The translations under genes were made by a program, and so were the position numbers. The notes beneath the pieces are model-generated. The model saw nothing but the letters and a program-made list of their open reading frames with translations. It was not told where the DNA came from and did no database searches. From NCBI GenBank assembly GCA_946803715.1, contig CAMPET010000364.1:1-53156 (forward strand): DNA of 53,156 nucleotides. Direction: 5' to 3'. This document shows positions 12,136-31,069 of the stretch, piece by piece (positions within the stretch are counted from its first letter, which is position 1; each line of letters opens with the position of its first letter). The DNA comes from Beroe ovata. Its lineage: Eukaryota; Ctenophora; Nuda; Beroida; Beroidae.

Positions 12136-15100
12136 TTACAGTCTCAGAATATGCCTCATCCCCGAGAAATATATGGGGTATCCAAGTGGCACATCAGCTG
12201 CCTGAGTCACAACATTCCTCAGCAAATTTGGATGTGCTTGGATACTGTATCTCTCTTCATCATCATTGGTAAGGTATAGCAACTCAAGCGAGAGTGCACT
12301 CCAAATTGCCTTTACACAGTCAGTGTTCAGATGCCCGATGTAGAGTGGCTGTGTACTCAGAGTAAGTGTTCTACTTGAGTACACTTTGTCACTGTTAAGT
12401 CCCACTGAGAACAGATGGGGCTTCCCCAGCGCAATGTTAGCACCCCACTCAACTTCATCTGTGTCTGAACTAATGTACCAGTCATCAACTAGCTCAGTGA
12501 TGCTGTCATGTGTCTCTTGGGGCGACTCATTTTCTCCGAATATCTGCTCGTCTATCGTCAACTTGACAGCGTGCCTGAAAAGTGTGTCTAATTTCAAACT
12601 TGAAAAAATTCCGATTTCATGTAGATTGTCCGATCCTACAAAGAAGAAACCTGTGTTTATATAAGATTCAAGAAGCTGGTACCTGTACGATTTCTTGATG
12701 AGACCCTCAAGGGCAACATTTGACTTGATCCATTCACTGTGTTTTCCCCACTCATAATTTCCATCATAGTTCTTCACCACTTGATGTGCTGTTCTCTTCG
12801 TATCTGAAATTGTGGTTGAAATTAAGTTATTAATGGCGAATGCCAGTGCTGTTTATCCAAAACAAATACAAAATGACCAAGCGCGCGCGAAATTTCGTTG
12901 CGCGTTGTCATACTGAATGGGGGAGATGAAAATGCGCGCTGTGTGTCTAACGTCGCGGCGTACACAAATGCATAAATTTCATCACGATTTTGTGACCGAT
13001 TTGAAATTGGACACAAATTACTGGCGGTGTGCCTAACTACTTGGCATAATATATTTGTGTCATTGCATTCTTCTGTGTTAGACTAATCACTTGATGTGAG
13101 TGTGACCTAATTTACAAATACGGTGATATCACTGTTCGACTGTATAGTTAGAAAATGAGCAGTCCTTTCAACTTTTCACAGACTCAAGCGTGAACTATGG
13201 TCTGTCTCAGATTTCAATGAAAGGTTTTTAGGAGTGAAAGCAAAAGTGAAAGCGAAAAATGGCAAAAGTACGCGACCCCGAAGGGATTCGAACCCCCAAT
13301 CTTCTGATTCGAAGTCAGACGCCTTAGCCATTAGGCCACGAGGCCGCTGATGCTATACAATTTGTTTTGAATACAAATAAGTTCATGCAATGCTGCTGAT
13401 ACTAAGTAAGACGTACCTGGTGAACCAGATATTGCGATTGTTGAACTCGAAATGAGAGCTTTCATTGCCTCTACATCTGAAAATCAAACGTTAAATTGAG
13501 ATTGAATGAAGTGAATTCACTCCTATTCTAATGCAAGTTGAAATGTACTTTACCTAAATCGATTTCTGATGTCGTTGAACACAACTTGTAGAATTCTTCA
13601 TCAAATTCCTTGACCCCCATTTCCACTTCTGCCCGATTGAACGGTAGATTCAACCACTTCGACTCATCTGGGGCGACCACTGTGTCGACCACTGTATTCC
13701 TGTCTACAACCACACCGCTATCCGTGCTAAAGCTGGGAGCTAGCTCAGTCTGACCAACACTCAGTCTAGTTTCATCTGCTGTCTTGTTAGCTATGACAGT
13801 CTCAAACCAGCTATCTGAGGTGTGGTCTGTGGTAGGTTAGGAAATTGTAGGAGAAATCAACCAATCATGAACAAGCATTCACAGCTTTGTTATAACAGTA
13901 ACAACGAATATTACAATGACTCATTACAATGACTCATTACAACTTGGCATATCCAAACCTAACAATAACAATCTCTCTCATGATCAATGATTACTGTGGT
14001 ACATGATTGCTATAACCATGTGACATGTGTCAAACAAGTGATTACTCCTCTCTCCCTCTCAAAAACACTCTCTACTATATCTGTTAGAGTCCCTCCTCTC
14101 TCAGACCCAACTGTCACTCTGTGCAACCCTGGAAATATTTATTGTCACTCTTCCTCTTACCTTCCGACTCATTGAATGACAGGTTCTCCAGGAAGTCGTC
14201 CTCTACAGCAGTAACCACAGGGGCAGCTGCTGGGGGTGGTGGTGAGGAAACTGCGGGTTTGTTGTCGGGCACATCTGAGACACATCATGGTCAATGTTAC
14301 AGTGTGTTATGGTAGCATAAGTAGTAGCGAATGTCTGAAGTGTTGTGGCCAAGAGGCGCAAAGTTGTCAAGTGTTCCGAATCTCAAGTAACCACTGGCTC
14401 ATGACAGAACAGACTATTATTAGGTAGTTCTTTGTAACACAACAAAGTAACCTGTGGTTGCTGTAGTGAGGGCTGTGAAGTCAAACCCAGCAGCGGTTGT
14501 CATGGTTACACCAGGTGTCACAGTATCAGCGTACTGTACACTCACTCCGGCTAGTCTGTGGGCGTGGTCCCTCGCCAGGAAGTAGGTGAGACACCGGGAA
14601 AAGTTGTGTGGAATACGGGAGAGACAGTCTGGGGAATCTGGAGAGGAGATGAGACGAGATGAGTGGGGAGATCAACATCTCCACAGAGAGTGATACCGGT
14701 TAACACAATGTATCACAATGAGATGAAATCGTGGAGATAACATCCGGTGGTACAGGCTTTGACACCTGGTGACACATAGCAGCAGGATTGATGACAAATG
14801 AAACATGACACCTCCCCCTCTCTCACCTCCTCCCCCCTCTCTCACCTAGTATTCCGGTGAGAACATTCTTGGCGTCGGAGTATGTTCTGATGTCAGCCCG
14901 CTCCACGGGCTGTAACGCGTGCATGTACATCGAGTTGCAGCCTGAAATGGAGGAATGTTGGAATAGAGGAATTTTTTAGAGGTATTGAAATCCATGAAAA
15001 CAGAGACACTCACAACTAGAGTTCTCTCCGAAGGTCTGGTCGAAGATATCCTGGATAACGTTTGCTTCCTCCGTGTGACAGCTAGTTTCTTGTAACTCCA

Positions 15101-18100
15101 GACCTGGGCAGAAAGGGAGAGTTGCGGTTGCTATGGTAACCGCAACTCGATTACCATAGCAACAGAGTAATCATAGCAACACACGGTTACCATAGCAACA
15201 CACGGTTACCATAGCAACACAGTTACCTTTCACAGTGAGGGTGCAGTAACCGAGTCCACTTTCCACCACGTGGATGAGAAGTATCAGGTTCTCAATCCGG
15301 CCCAGGAGGAATGTGTCGGGTGAGGAGAGGGAGGGGTGGGAGGTGAGGGAGTCTGTCAGAGTTGAGAGCAGGTGAGGTGATATCTGAGAGGGGGGGAGTG
15401 AGAGGAGAGATTGAAATTGTTGATAGATTTGGACGTTGTCAGAGGATATACGATCGTTTTCGTTCCAAAACCTGTCTGTAGAAGGCAGCATCTGCACAGG
15501 AACCAAAAGAGTTGGCACTCGGCCAGAACCGAGCTGGTCGGGGGAATGAGATGAAAAACAGAGGCAACCTGAGAGTTGAGAGGTCATGCAGTTCAGGTAA
15601 AACTTACAATCCATGATTTAGCAGTAGTACGAACTACGTGTTTAACGTTATCAATTTGCCCAAAGTCTTGTTACGAAAGATATAATTTGTAACTGTATTC
15701 AGAGAGAGAGACCCCCCTCCCTCTCAATATCTCACGTGAACAATGGTAGAAGCGACATCCCAGTGACAGCACTGATAACGATAAACCCCGCTATCACAGG
15801 TAGTAGAATGATGTTAATGACGGTAATGACAACACCGTCTTTCCGCCGCTGTTTCTTCAGTCTCAGGAAGTCGAGCTGCAGCTGGAGACAGAACCAAACT
15901 TTACTCTTTATCTGACGAGAATAGGTAGTATAGTCAGGAGAAGTCCCAATTCCATACAAATTGAGAAATGCTGACTATCCTGTACTCATGTAAGTAGATT
16001 TATCGGATGAGAAGTGATATTTTGGCATGTCTCTAAAGTGTACAATTGCTCGAGTTTTCCTAGCACAGAGTCTAGAAACACTGTTAGCACGAATCACACA
16101 CGTCCCACAGCAGCTGCTACATAGTGTATTAATTATCCGATGCTACGTCACAATGTAATACGACTGTTTAACATCTGCATGTTATCAATACTCGGCTCAG
16201 ATATTCCAGTAGACAGCACTCACTCGTACAAACACAACTTCTCAATCGAGAATAATCTTCTTAACAACACATCACACTTAGCTCCTATCTAACCGTAATG
16301 TAGTCCATGCTCCGTTATCCGTACCTGTTGTAACACTGTAAGACCCACTAGACACAACCAGAGCGCTAGGACAGTCCACTGTCCAGGGGGAATTGTGGCT
16401 ATCTGCTCTATCAGTATAAACAGTACAGTTCCGTGTAGACAGCCTCGTGTCCTCTGCCACACCCTCCTGCGTGAGTACAGGAGTGAGGAGTGAGTAGTGA
16501 GTAGTGAGTAGTGAGGAGTGAGGAGTGAGTAGTGAGGAGTGAGTAGTGAAGAGTGCGTAGTGAGGAGTAATGGAGACATTCTGTGTGGTCTCAAGTATCT
16601 CCGATAACCATATGTTTAGCAGAAGACTTGAATACAGTATAAGAAGTAACACTGCATGAAATGGGTGTGAGAATGTGTAAACAGACTGTTTTAGTTGAGA
16701 AACTGGTCTGTATAGCCTCTCTATTACCTGATATTAGAACAAGAGAGGACAGTGTAGAACCAGTGAGCATTATCAAGCTTCAGTATGGTGTTGAAGTAGA
16801 TGGAGAGGAAGATTGGTGCGAGAATCGTGTCAACTCGGAGTAACAACCTGTAACACTCGTTACTCATTGTGTAACAACTCGGAGTAACAACCTGTAACAC
16901 TCGTTACTCAATGTGTAACAGATGTAACACAACAACACGTGTAACATACTGACTAACAGTGTTACTCAATAGATAGTATATGACGTGTAATAGACGTTAC
17001 TTAACAATCGTAACATCGTTAGTGTACCATCAATGTTACTTAGTCGTTACTTCAGCTGTATTGTCATGTGGGCCATTGGCACTATTCTGAAGCAGGATTT
17101 AGGAGCTATTCTCGGATACGATCAGCGTCAAACATCGTCATAAGCTGACGCAGATCAACGTCACAGTGACGTCACATGATCAGTGCCGAGGGGTGCGGGG
17201 TTGGAGAGGGATCTAGAGGCCACGGGCGAGGGGTTCACTCAACAGTTGTTGCTACTTTATATGGTCGGTCAGAGAGTTCCACACAATGACATTGTGTGAG
17301 CTCTGTGCCCAGACAACACACAATGCCATCTCTCGCTCTCGCAGACTCACTCAATTCCTACTATATTGAACAAATGTCATGTGAGCCTATACCACTATTA
17401 TGATGCAGACTCACTCAAACTCTATCAAAATCTCTTTCTTTTCTTACAACTCGTACCAAATACAGGGTCGTATTAATGGAACCCATTACAGACAGATACA
17501 GACACAGACACGAGCAAGGAAAGACACATGCAGACACTGGCAAAAACTCGAAACACAAAAGACACACTCACACATACCTGAGAAGAGGATGTTTGCTACA
17601 GAGACTGGATACAGCGGAATAGACAGGGTTTCTCACTACACTGAACCAGTGGACAGATTGTAGCTGTTTGAGAATGATGGAAATAACGCAGAGTACGACC
17701 AGTGTGATTTCCATCCATGTAGTGTCCTGAGGCTGAGATTGTTAATCAACTTCACAACCAAAATAATTCGATAACTTCGCAACCAATTCATTGAGTTCAT
17801 CTCTATACTGTTGAAACATGTACGATTGTTCTCATTGAGACGATATCGAAATATTTTCTCAAGGAATTTTCTGGCGTTACCTGTATTTCCTGAAAGTGGA
17901 CGACGACCGAAGTAACTGCACTGAAAACTACACCAAATAGGACTGCCGCCCAGAATCTCAAGCACTTGTAAACACCTGGAATGAAATATTGAGAGTATCG
18001 ATTCTATTACCAAACTGCTTACAACTTTCGAATCGGTTCAAGCGGTTTTCCAATCGCTGAATTGGACGCTGAATTGATTTAAGATGGACGCTGAGTTGAT

Positions 18101-19651
18101 TTAAGATGGGATTTTCTACCTATCTCCCTTACCTAATCCCTAAGGTATGAGTTGTAACCCAACAGCACAGTGATTGTCACTTACTCTCATCAAAAGCGAG
18201 GATGTTGCAGCTGAGAATCGCTGACGCTATGGAGCACACGACCAGGTTGAAATGCAGATGGTGGGTGCAGGCAGTCACAACACAAGATAGCAGGAGCTGG
18301 ATTGTTGCCCTGCATTATAGTCAGAGTTATGGTCTATCATCAGTCCACGGTTAGTTCATGGTAAGTTCATGATTAGTTTTCTTGATTGATTCGAAGTACT
18401 TGATGTCTGAAGAATAAGGGGACGCCCCAACAAAGAGAACAAGCCAAGCTTCCAAAATCCAGGAATAGAAGCACTCAATCGGTGGTAGAATACCTGAAAC
18501 AGCCAGTTTATAGTATTGATGCAATGATCAGATAGAGGAAATGTGGAGCACAATAAATTTCACCTGCCTACCTAACACGAAAAGAAGAGGTGAAACTGCT
18601 AACACTGAATATAATGCTAAGGCGACACTGGAGTTCTCCATGGCAACCATTGGATCAGATATCATGTTTCCAAACCTGAACATCATGTAATATACCAGTG
18701 TGATGGTGATTTATTTAACATTTAACAGTGAAAATTCCTATTTCATGGAAACTCACAGTAGCAGCATGAGCAATATGAGCCCAGTTAGAATTATAAGGTA
18801 GAAAGGTCGGTAAAGGTGATTCAGGCCATGACTTCTATATGTAGCCACTTCAGGAGGTCTGTTTGAAACCAATGGAAACATCCCAATGCACAAGGAAAGC
18901 CATACGAAGATAAAAAGTATTCCATAGCAGATATGATCTGAAACTCCCACCACATTACTGACTATGTCTTTCCTTGTAACTTCAGCACCAAGGACGAATA
19001 ACAATCCATAGAGTATAGGGTCCAACAGTTTGGAGAAAAATGATTTGTTCCTATTCAAAATAAAGTCAATGTTTTCCCAAGAGAAGCAGCTCTTCACGTT
19101 AACTACATTTTCCTCTTCCAGATTGAAACTAAATTTGGTCTCCGGCTCTTCTTCAATAGTTTTTGTAGCTTTCTGATTTGTAACATTCAGGAGAGTCAAG
19201 GTGAAACACAGAGCAATGCCAATAATGACATTCAGGATCAAGATAGGTAAATCAATATCTGAAAAAAGTGGATATATAAAAAGTTGATATATAATAAGGT
19301 CAGAGTCAAGCAATAATGGTATCAAATCAGTTCAATAATCAATTTCTACTTACAAAAGTTAATGATAGTAGATAATATAGCAAAAATGAATGGTAGGCTA
19401 AGAAGGATAACTTGTCCAACTATTGCTGCATGAGAAACATTCTTCAGCCTGATAAAATTTCCTTTAATTTAGGTACAAAAGATATCTTTGCAAACAGAAG
19501 TTGATGTGAAAGGGAGATTCCTATTGTCAATTAGATATCATGCATTTCCTTACCTAACACCACCAAAAATGGACTGAGGAAGTCTGGAAACAAGAAAATT
19601 TTGCTTGTATGTGTTGAGAAGAGGGCATGATTCATCAATTCCAGCATTCAT
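12136..19651 (-). CDS. PCNX4: Pecanex-like protein 4, complete 20-exon gene
   Basis: Multi-pass membrane protein of the pecanex family; biochemical role poorly known. Exons 5' to 3': 19651-19554, 19448-19354, 19258-18757, 18675-18572, 18493-18400, 18309-18185, 17975-17881, 17726-17578, 16847-16728, 16466-16325, 15911-15736, 15568-15472, 15383-15227, 15103-15014, 14941-14846, 14637-14452, 14274-14161, 13826-13554, 13476-13417, 12803-12136: 3441 nt, 1146 residues, against about 1170 in vertebrates. The N-terminus (CPLLNTYKQNF, RLPQSIFGG) and membrane half are followed by KKQRRK, the FPRP loop, GLELQETSCHTEEA, YSDAKNVLTGI, and the C-terminal hallmark TNDDEERYSIQAHP then PLGYPIY, which match vertebrate PCNX4. 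An acidic, Pro-rich linker lies in the exons at 14161-13826. The last seven introns are all phase 1. A duplicate of exon 1 follows the N at 19998. Confidence 0.93.
13273..13345 (-). tRNA. tRNA-Arg-TCG: tRNA-Arg (anticodon TCG)
   Basis: A 73-nt cloverleaf on the minus strand begins GGCCTCG and ends CGGGGTC plus discriminator G, with seven acceptor pairs including two G-U wobbles. The anticodon stem-loop is CTGACTTCGAATCAG, so the anticodon is TCG (reads CGA, Arg). The B box GGTTCGAATCC and the A box TGGCCTAATGG are intact, so polymerase III promotion is expected. There is no intron and CCA is not encoded. It sits inside the PCNX4 intron between 12804 and 13416, on the same strand as the host. 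Confidence 0.95.
15121..15226. repeat. Array of GTTACCATAGCAAC X-box-like inverted motifs
   Basis: Five to six copies of GGTTACCATAGCAACA or its complement GTTGCTATGGTAAC lie in the short PCNX4 intron 15104-15226. Each is an imperfect palindrome that matches the RFX-type X-box consensus, two half sites of GTTRCC and RGYAAC. Confidence 0.75.
16480..16575. repeat. GAGTAGTGAG minisatellite in a PCNX4 intron
   Basis: Roughly ten units of GAGTAGTGAG or GAGGAGTGAG occupy the pyrimidine tract side (on the minus strand, CTCACTACTC) just upstream of the PCNX4 exon 16466-16325. A long spurious minus-strand frame runs through it. Confidence 0.8.
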
Positions 19652-19998
19652 ACCATGGGCCAATGCCACTTAGGGACAATGAGTAGATAAGATAGCATTC
19701 CAAAAATTCAAATCATTTAATTCAAATAACATATCACAGGAATGTGGATAAGGAGGCAGAAACTTATATTATCCGCAGAAAAATATATTAAAAGTGATCA
19801 AGTTCTCTTCATTTCTGTTCTTCACTCTCACTTCTATATACCATAGATTTGCACTACAGCTGGCCATGCACTACATCTGGAAAAGTGCAGTACACGTTGA
19901 GCGTTATTTATCCATGAAAGACCCTGGCCAGTGGCCCTGTTGAGAATTAAATTTTCGCGTAAATAAATAAATAAATAAAAGGATAATGGTATTTAACN

Positions 19999-20265
19999 AG
20001 AGGGCATGATTCATCAATTCCAGCATTCATAACATGGGCCAATGCCACTTAGGGACAATCAGTAGATAAGATAGCATTCCAAAAGAGTTTAATGTCTACT
20101 TGTAAAAGCAAAATTCAAATCATTTAATTCAAATAACATATCACAGGAATGTGGATAAGGAGTCAGAAACTTATATTATCCGCAGAAAATATATATTATC
20201 AGTGATCAAGTTCTCTTTATTTCTGTTCTTCACTCTCACTTCTTTATACCATAACTCTGCACAAC
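19999..20265 (-). repeat. Duplicate of PCNX4 exon 1 and 5' flank after a single N
   Basis: Right after the N at 19998 the sequence restarts at the equivalent of 19620 and repeats the start codon region (ATG equivalent near 20030) and about 250 bp upstream, with scattered substitutions and an insertion of about 34 bp near 20085-20117. The copy carries only the first ten or so codons and no donor. It is most likely the other haplotype, left unmerged. Confidence 0.8.
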
Positions 20266-20289
20266 CGTGGCCCAGTCGAGAATTAAATT

Positions 20290-20890
20290 TTCGTGCGCAC
20301 AATAATTTCGCGTAAGTTCATCAGTTGGTCGAAACCACACGCGCGGCGTTAGGTTTTGTCCCACAAAGTCGACTGGGATTGCCAGATGTTATCTGTCCAC
20401 TGTTTCTTGCGCGCGGCAAGTTAAGCGCGCGCGACGCGACGTATTCAGCGCGGCGCGCAGTACAAAACGCATATCTGAACATGAGTTCAATTTCAATGCG
20501 GTCAGATTTAATTTCGTAGCATCGGATATCTGAACATGATCTGAAAGCTAATGTTGCGCGCCGCGCGCAACGCGAACGCAGTTATGCACGGTACCTGCAC
20601 GAGTAAACTTGTTGCAGATGTTACTTGTCTCGGCCTTCGATAAAGGCGCGCGCCGCGCGCAATTCACGAAACAGGTCAGGTATATTTGTCGATCGACGAT
20701 AGACTCATAGACCCTATCGAGAATTTCGTTTTGCGCGCGCGCGGCGCGCCGGCGCAAACTTATTCTCAGACGCAAGCCGCTTCGCGGCTTGCATTTGTAG
20801 GATTTTACCCTACCCTCGGTGCGCGCGATTTTCAATCCGCCCCGAGGGTAGGGTGAAATCCTACAAGGCTTGCATCAATGGTCTAGCATC
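20290..20890. repeat. GCGC-rich island with related copy near 50930-51070
   Basis: Dense CGCGCG and GCGCGC runs in otherwise AT-rich DNA. The part at about 20690-20780 (TCGATCGACGATAGAC, then GAGAATTTCGTTTTGCGC, then CAAACTTATTCTCAGAC) is repeated in reverse orientation at about 50940-51035, so at least part of the island is a dispersed repeat. No frame with homology was found; the frames on both strands translate alternating Ala/Arg-rich sequence. Confidence 0.75.
20795..20866. mobile_element. 72-bp MITE with 25-bp terminal inverted repeats and 9-bp target duplication
   Basis: Left arm 20795-20819 (TTGTAGGATTTTACCCTACC...) and right arm 20842-20866 are inverted copies with one mismatch, separated by 22 bp. 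The element is flanked by direct repeats GGCTTGCAT at 20786-20794 and 20867-20875. The related island copy near 50950 has a single GGCTTGCAT (in reverse orientation) and no insert, as expected for an empty site. A 9-bp duplication is typical of Mutator-like elements, so this is probably a non-autonomous derivative. Confidence 0.75.
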
Positions 20891-23712
20891 GCCGGACAAA
20901 GGTATTTATAACATCTGACAACTAATCAGTAATTGACACTGTTATATAATATTCATTATTCATGTTGATAGTCTCATTCGATCATACATATGCATAATGA
21001 TGATATCAAAGCAAATAATCTATAAAGATTCGAACTCTTTCTTTGGTCTATCATCAATCATACTATACTAAAGGGTAAGATCAAAGTTATAAATTGCATT
21101 GATTAGAGTCTTCTAACTATACCTATTAGAACACTAGTTTTTGTTCTAAAGTTCATTTTAAGTTCATTCAATATCTGATGATCAGTTACATGTCCAGGGC
21201 AATCATTAATCTTGATTTATCTAAACATAAACAGCATACGGATAAAAAGCAAGCTTCAAAAAAATCTCAAAACTTCGATGATCAGAATCCAACCATCACT
21301 CACTACTGCATTAATAAGTTAACCACAGAGGGGAGTATAAAAATAAATTTAAATACACATAACATAAATCATTGATATTGTTAAACTCATAACGCATAAA
21401 TACGGACTTTTTCTGGACAAAATAATTTCCATTTTCCTAAAGACAATCAACAAATCATCGTCAACTTTACAATTACAGAAAATATTTACATTAACTGTCA
21501 CACAATCAAAAGTTTCGCACCTCAAAAACCCGAAGTCAGAACACCTGTGTAATCTTTTGCAATTTTCTTGTTATCACGCATTCAGTGCGTGATTATTGGA
21601 GCAGTTGTCATGTTGATACGCGTGACGGGCAACGCATTTCATCTCTCGTCTGTTACCGAACTTTGCGATGGGACTATGTATCTTCGGCGCCTACAATTGA
21701 GGAATCAGTCATTTTGCAAGAGAAATGAGTAGGTGTGTGTGTGTCCACGAATCATGCAATGAAATGGTCAAAAAACGTGCCTCAAAACATCTTCACACAT
21801 AACACATTCTCACATCATATCATATCCGACGAGATTTCTATGGTAGAACATGAAGAAACTTCAATCCCGATCAATGTAACACATCACTTGCAAGTGGCAA
21901 GACACATACAAAACAAAGAATATTCTCACACAAACACAATTACAGTTTTCATACCTAATAAACCCTGATGCGTGTAGTCGTGAACTAAAAAAGACGGTGG
22001 TCAAAGATTAGCAGATTGGTGATGAGGGAAATGAGTGAGTTTGTTAACAATTTGTTATGATTTTTTGGAGCTACAATGATTCTTTATGAGCATAAAAATC
22101 GTTAGCAATCACAAGACGCATGTTTAAAAATATGTTGACAAACAACGCACAAAAGACTGTTCAACTGCATTAATTGCATCATTGCTATTTGAATTGGTGA
22201 TGATGATTTTGAAGAAAGAGGACTGAATTAAAGCGAACCCTAAGAATAAAATCTGCTATTATTGGAAAGTATCCAAATGATGAATACGACCAACAAACAA
22301 CGCTGAATCACATGGTAAAACTTAAAATACCCACATTTCTATCACAGCGCGCGCTGCGCCAACGGCGCGCGAACCAACACTCGCTGTTCATAACTAGCAA
22401 TCACATCACGCAAATTTATTTCGCGCGTTACGTAAAGTTCTCGTAGAATCACTAAATTTGAAATAATTTTGCTCCAAATTCGACACCGAATTGCAGTCTA
22501 TGGTTGGACAACATTTCCGTGAAAGTAAACAAATACCTGATTAACATGACCTCTATTCGTCAAATATTGACATTTTCCCATTGAGTGTACTGCTCTATTG
22601 GATATAATATGTCTTGGATAAACGTTGGACGAGCCTACTAAAAAACGCTCTGTAATTGGAGCTAGATAACGTATAGAGATAGTTGAATAGCGATTACAGA
22701 TAATGTACAGAGAGATAGATATGAGTCCTTAGTCGGCAACTCATATAGTTGTGGGAAGTGCTATAGGGGGATAGTGTCTATACAATATATAGTCTATACT
22801 TACCTAGACATGGATGATATATGGGACATTTCAATGTCACATTTGAAACCCCCCGGTCCCCTCATTGCTTACACTAGGTACAAGGAGATATCTGTTTAGA
22901 GTTGTAATAATCACTGAACAACTATTGTCGGTTCGGTCTCTAGTGCTTACCCTATCTCTAATCTTTCTATCAGAATGATATTCCAATTTCCACTGAACTA
23001 TAATCGACTGAACTTACCACTGGAACTTCCTTTATAATACGCACAATCACAGCACCGCGGCTAAATTGCCCGTGTAAATTTGAAATCTGGTATTGACTGC
23101 ATTTCATATAGAACATAGTAATTATACCATATTTGGTAATGAGGTCTATCAACTACCTAATAAGGATAAATAGCCCCCACTGCGATTAAACCGCCATTGC
23201 CCCACTCCAGGCATATACTAGATACAATAGGGACACACAGCCATACTAGAGCTGATACATTAGAATACTCTAATTAGTGCAATAATGCTTCTAAATCGGC
23301 CCCAACACAGTGTATACTGTATAATGGGAGAGGTAACCACAAGAACTGGGTTTGTCTTATACTGAGTTTCATACTTAGATTTTGCTTCAGAATTAGGGGA
23401 AATGGGAAACATTATAGGGGAGGGGATTGGTGTGGAGACTGGAGATCTGATGTTGGAATTTCAAGATGAAATAGAGGAGTTTATCATACATCGTGTTGAA
23501 GTATAATAGTGGTGTATGTTTCAGCACAATATTGAGATGGAATTGATAGCAGATAGTGGCGTGAAAATTGGTAAACTATAGCACTTCGCAGACTGTAGCA
23601 GGTGCAAATAATGCCGCGCCGCGCACACCTAGCACACTGTAGCACGTGCAACAACTGCCGCGCCGCGCACAAACCTAGCACACACACAGAGGAGGGGGGT
23701 ACTCACACTCTC

Positions 23713-31069
<7,357 letters not shown>

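Larger units (their letters stand above)
19652..23712. other. 4 kb intergenic region upstream of PCNX4 and downstream of TTBK
   Basis: No gene could be supported here. From the PCNX4 side it holds an allelic duplicate of exon 1 and the 5' flank (19999 to about 20265), a GCGC-rich island (20290-20880) that includes a MITE, about 1.4 kb of AT-rich DNA, another GCGC cluster at 22345-22440, mostly featureless sequence to about 23500, then a 40-bp direct repeat at 23598-23685 with GCCGCGCCGCGCACA cores next to the TTBK stop. The few open frames are short, lack splice partners, and have no recognisable domains. Confidence 0.7.

Noticed and set aside
15384-15614. Continuous 147-residue minus-strand frame starting at 15614
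   Set aside because: Comparison with PCNX4 shows two exons (15568-15472 and 15383-15227) with an 88-bp intron ending in a clear pyrimidine tract. The continuous frame would lose the FPRP motif.
16278-16652. Minus-strand frame of 124 residues with TTHSSLLTPHSS repeats
   Set aside because: The repeat is an intronic minisatellite. The true PCNX4 exon uses another frame (VWQRTRG to GLTVLQQ, 16466-16325).
20325-20835. Arg/Ala-rich frames in the GCGC-rich island
   Set aside because: Composition alone keeps these frames open. There are no splice partners and no recognisable domain. The same holds for 31850-32134, 44683-44895 and 51132-51380.
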